Of a stretch of 64,000 nt of DNA, positions 60,741 through 64,000 are shown one piece after another (the stretch's first letter is position 1; each line of letters opens with the position of its first letter). Source of the stretch: Salvelinus alpinus (lineage: Eukaryota; Chordata; Actinopteri; Salmoniformes; Salmonidae); contig NC_092098.1 in assembly GCF_045679555.1 (NCBI RefSeq), positions 15,886,538-15,950,537 on the forward strand, written 5' to 3'. Under the pieces are notes generated by a model that was not told where the DNA came from, did no database searches, and saw nothing but the letters and a program-made list of their open reading frames with translations. The position numbers and the translations under genes are program-made.

Positions 60741-60901
60741 TTTTATTTTTTTATTTAACTAGGCAAGTCAGCTAAGAACAAATTCTTATTCTCAATGACA
60801 GCCTAGGAACAGTGGGTTAACTGCCTTGTTCAGCTCGGGGATTTTATCTTGCAACCTCTCGGTTCCTAGTCCGCTCTAACCACTAGGCTACTTGCCTCCC
60901 C
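60741..60901 (-). mobile_element. tRNA-derived SINE, HpaI-family type, nested in Tc1
   Basis: The reverse complement starts GGGGAGGCAAGTAGCCTAGT (A box TAGCCTAGTGG), has GGTTGCAAGATAAAATCCCC in the B-box position, then the HpaI site GTTAAC in GCAGTTAACCCACTG, and ends TTAGCTGACTTGCCTAGTTA with an AAATAAA tail. It interrupts the Tc1 sequence between TCTTCTTCTT and the continuation at 60,902. Confidence 0.82.
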
Positions 60902-61435
60902 AGTGTTTTTTAGTAGTGGTTTTAGTAGTGGTTTCGAGATGTGTCTGTTATTTGAACTCTGTGAAGCATTTATTTGGGCTGCAATTTGCTGGTAACTCTA
61001 ATGAACTTATCCTCTGCAGCAGAGGTAACTCTGGGTCTTCCTTTCCTGTGGTGGTCCTCATGAGAGCCAGTTTCATCATAGTGCTTGATGGATTTTGCCA
61101 ATGCACTTGAAGAAACTTTCAAAGTCATTGAAATGTTCCATATTGACTGACTTTCATGTCTTAAGGTAATGATGGAATGTTGTTTTTATTTGCTTATATG
61201 AACTGTTCTTGACATAATATTGACTTGGTCTTTTACCAAATAGGGCTATCTTCTGTATACCACCGCTATCTTATCACAACACAACTGATTGGCACAAACA
61301 CAAGAAATTCCACAAATTAACTTTTAACATAACCTCATGAAGCTGGTTGAGAGAATGCCAAGAGTGTGCAAAGCTGTCTTTAAGGCAAAGGGTGGCTTGT
61401 TTAACGTTTGTTTAACACTTTTTTGGTTACTACAT

Positions 61436-61881
61436 TTTATTTTATACATTTTTGTATTTATTTTTGTATTTCACCTTTATTTAACCAGGTAGGCCAGTTG
61501 AGAACAACTTCTCATTTCACAACTGCAACCTGGCCAAGATAAAGAAAAGCAGTGCGACAACAACAACACAGAGTTACACATGGGATAAACAAACGTACAG
61601 TCAATAACACAATAGAAAAATCTATATACAGTTTGTGCAAATGTAGTAAAATTAGGGAGGTAAGGCAATAAATAGGCCATAGTGGCGAAATAATTACAAT
61701 TTAGCATTAACACTGGAGTGATAGATGTGCAGATGATGATGTGCAAGTAGAGATATGGTGGTGCAAAAGTGCAAAAAAACAAAAAAAACAATATGGGGAT
61801 GAGGTAGTTGGGTGCGCTATTTACAGATGGGCTGTGTACAGGTGCAATGATCGGTAAGCTGCTCTGACAGCTGATGCTTAC
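61436..61881 (-). mobile_element. retroposon nested in Tc1, class uncertain
   Basis: It interrupts the Tc1 run TTTTTGGTTACTACA | TGATTCC at about 61,432, with ACAT present on both sides. The minus-strand 3' end reads GTTCTCAACTGGCCTACCTG, then GTTAAATAAAGGTGAAATAC, a SINE/LINE-type tail like those at 36.84 and 60.74 kb. No pol III head was recognised. Confidence 0.55.
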
Positions 61882-62010
61882 ATGATTCCATATGTGTTAT
61901 TTCATAGTTTTGATGTCTTCACTATTATTCTACAATGTAGAAAAAAATTGAAAAAAATTAAGAAAAACCCTGGAATGAGTAGGTGTGTCCAACTTTTGAC
62001 TGGTGCTGTA

Positions 62011-63458
62011 TATGTAACTGGACAGCTAGAGGTGAATATATATGCATGGGATTTTGCTGTGTTTTCCTATCATTTACCAAATGTGTTCCTCTCATCCAGT
62101 TGACTCGTGATTGTGTACTTGCCAAGTGCTTGCCCTGCTGGCAGTGTTTGGTCTGTGTGTGCCAGTACAGTATGACTGCGGAGGGTAGGGATTGGAGAGG
62201 TAGAGCTCTCAGGTATAAGTCTTCTCCAGCCTGCCAGCTATGAACCACCTCCAGCCCCACGGCTTCTGGGAGAGCCCATCAACGCCACGGCCAACAGCCA
62301 CAAAGAGAAGAGGCTTAGCTGTAATCCGTATCGACCGCCTCTCCCCTCGTCTGCCAATTCATATCATGGATTTGTCTCGCTCAATGATGTGTATTCATCA
62401 AGACACACCCTGTTAGTCCATACCATTGATAGTCCTCAATTCTACCATCATCATTCAGGGCTCTACCAAAACTACCACAAAGGGAGAGGGAATGGTGCAG
62501 ACAAATAAACATTTACATACCAAAGCCACCCAGGGAGAGTACAGTACATTAGGTTAATGAAGCAGGCTTCAGTGTCTCTAATAAAACAGCTCTGCTCAGT
62601 ATGTTGGTGAATCAATCACACAGATCATGGTACAGTTTTGTCACGGAATAGACATTAAAAATCACCAGGGATTTCTCAGCTGACCCTCAAGATTACTTGA
62701 GTAACTGTTGGCTTGATGAAGCTGGAGGGCATAAGATGCCAGGCCAACAAGACCTGAGGGTATGTGCTATGAGGCATTGTCAGTTCATACAATACTGTAC
62801 AATATTAAGCTACATTAAGCCATGAGGCTACATTTATATCAATAATTTGTTTAAGACAGGCAAAGTAATTTGACATTTCAACTAAGACATGTTTTATCTT
62901 GTTTGATGGTAAATGCATGCATTTTTTAAAATGGTAAAACAATAAGCAATTTGATAAATATGTTAATGTTAGGGAAAAGAGAGGCTAGATGAGAATGATA
63001 ACATGAGGGAGGACCCAGGCAGTGTGACAGGGGTTGTGTGAGTGATGATGAGAGAGAGAGGAGGAGAGAGGGTTAGGTAGAGGACAGGGGAGAGCAGGAG
63101 AAAGGCTCCCCCAGGAGGAGAGGAAGCCTGGGGGCCTTGCAGTGAGAGGGCCCTGGGGACAGTGTGCCTGGAGCCCAGTGATGATGGTGATTGATGCAGG
63201 CACAACTCAGACACCCCAGACGGTCAGGAAAATTAAAAGGCTATTTTGTAAAGTTGTAAAGAGCAGAATGTCAGAGGGGCTGATGCGCCCCCTTTCCCCC
63301 TCCTCTCCTCTCCTCCCCACTCTGTCACGCTCACGCTGCAGCTTCTGTTTGGTCTCTTTAGTGTCATCAACCCCTCAGGGATAGGAGCTGTTATACGCCT
63401 TTCACTCACACTGGCCACGTCTGTGAGGCCATGCTGCTTCACTCTGTGTGTGTGTGCT
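62011..63458. other. non-coding flank, no gene seen
   Basis: No coding homology in either strand. Unique-looking sequence at 62,265-62,420 (GCTGTAATCCGTATCGACCG, CTGCCAATTCATATCATGGA) and 63,120-63,420 could be conserved non-coding DNA. This is a judgement from composition only. Confidence 0.35.
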
Positions 63459-63624
63459 GTATGTATGTATGTATGTATGTATGTATGTATGTATGTATGT
63501 ATGTATGTATGTATGTATGTATGTATGTATGTATGTATGTATGTATGTATGTATGTATGTATGTATGTATGTATGTATGTATGTATGTATGTATGTATGT
63601 ATGTATGTGTGTGTGTGTGAGAGC

Positions 63625-63658
<34 letters not shown>

Positions 63659-63708
63659 AAGAGAAAGAGAGAAAGAGAAAGAGAGCGCAAGCGAGAGAGA
63701 GAGAGAGA
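63459..63708. repeat. (ATGT)n tetranucleotide tract followed by GT and GA runs
   Basis: About 150 bp of uninterrupted ATGT units (63,459-63,608), then (GT)n and a GA/GAAA-rich run to about 63,708. Long ORFs here are repeat artefacts. Confidence 0.95.
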
Positions 63709-64000
63709 TTGATGAAGTATTCAAAATCTGTACAACATCATAGTAGGATGACACTCAATAAAACAGCAATACATTTTGCTAATTGGAATTCTACCATGTT
63801 TTGAGTAATAATCCTATCTCATCCGTAAACACAGCAAATATGCCAATATCAGTCAGGCATATGAATTTACTTTCAGTTCCATATATAATAACCCAGACAA
63901 CATTAAGTCTCAGCGTCTGTAAACCATAAAAGAGGAACTTCCCTCGCATTACTCTCTTATTTGTAGATCATTTCTCTTCAATTTGAATATAATTGACCCG

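Larger units (their letters stand above)
59950..62010 (-). mobile_element. Tc1-like element carrying two nested retroposons
   Basis: Ends are TACCAGTCAAAAGTTTGGAC (left) and TTTTGACTGGTGCTGTA (right), the same family as 33,640-35,122 but inverted. Minus-strand transposase remnant: SPDFNTIEIVWDKLDHRVKE (complement near 60,310). Length is stretched to 2.06 kb by insertions at 60,741-60,901 and 61,436-61,881. Removing these leaves a typical 1.45-kb copy. Confidence 0.88.

Noticed and set aside
63233-63804. Long frames with IHTYIHTY or MYVCMYVC repeats
   Set aside because: Translation of the ATGT tetranucleotide and GA tracts.

Overview
The window comes from a ray-finned fish, almost certainly a salmonid. 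Its protein-coding content is vertebrate with small intron-split exons. Its introns carry the usual salmonid repeats: several Tc1/mariner lineages (one Sleeping Beauty-like with double internal repeats), tRNA-derived SINEs including one with the HpaI-family layout, a 5S-rRNA-derived SINE, and Rex/L2-type LINE fragments. The lineage call is inferred from repeats recognised by eye; no search was run.

Three real genes are present: acaca, aatf and lhx1. Their order and orientation match the tetrapod ACACA-AATF-LHX1 block. (1) Bases 1-26,900, plus strand: the 3' half of acaca (acetyl-CoA carboxylase 1). It starts at the alternatively spliced 24-nt mini-exon beside the Ser-1200 phosphosite and runs through the whole carboxyltransferase domain to the stop codon. 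The 27 exons placed here sum to one uninterrupted frame of 1166 codons plus stop. (2) About 27-30.4 kb: a gene-free convergent intergenic stretch. (3) 30,469-43,547, minus strand: aatf (Che-1/Traube), 11 exons assigned, with the last short coding exon not found. (4) 43.6-47.1 kb: intergenic, filled by MITE, LINE-tail and Tc1 debris. (5) 47.1-52.9 kb, minus strand: lhx1 (LIM-homeobox 1), complete in five exons, 402 codons, with a CCAAT/CRE/TATA-like promoter. (6) 53-64 kb: no gene seen. This is lhx1 upstream DNA with a dense cluster of homeodomain-type sites, an AT-rich minisatellite, two Tc1-type elements and a long tetranucleotide tract.

The genes do not form an operon or pathway. acaca makes malonyl-CoA, aatf is a nucleolar and transcription factor, and lhx1 is a developmental regulator whose long-range enhancers may lie in the introns of its two neighbours.

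The most unusual signal is an apparently undescribed 162-nt cassette exon at 2729-2890, inside the acaca intron between the mini-exon and the exon encoding the Ser-1200 site. It has good splice signals, a symmetric phase and no stop. It would insert 54 lysine/aspartate-rich residues beginning with an RRLS kinase motif directly before RMSFSS. Also notable are a non-autonomous hAT-like element with recognisable ends and target duplication, an abutting pile-up of three DNA transposons in one aatf intron, a higher-order polypyrimidine minisatellite, and three SINE-like elements sharing one 3' tail.
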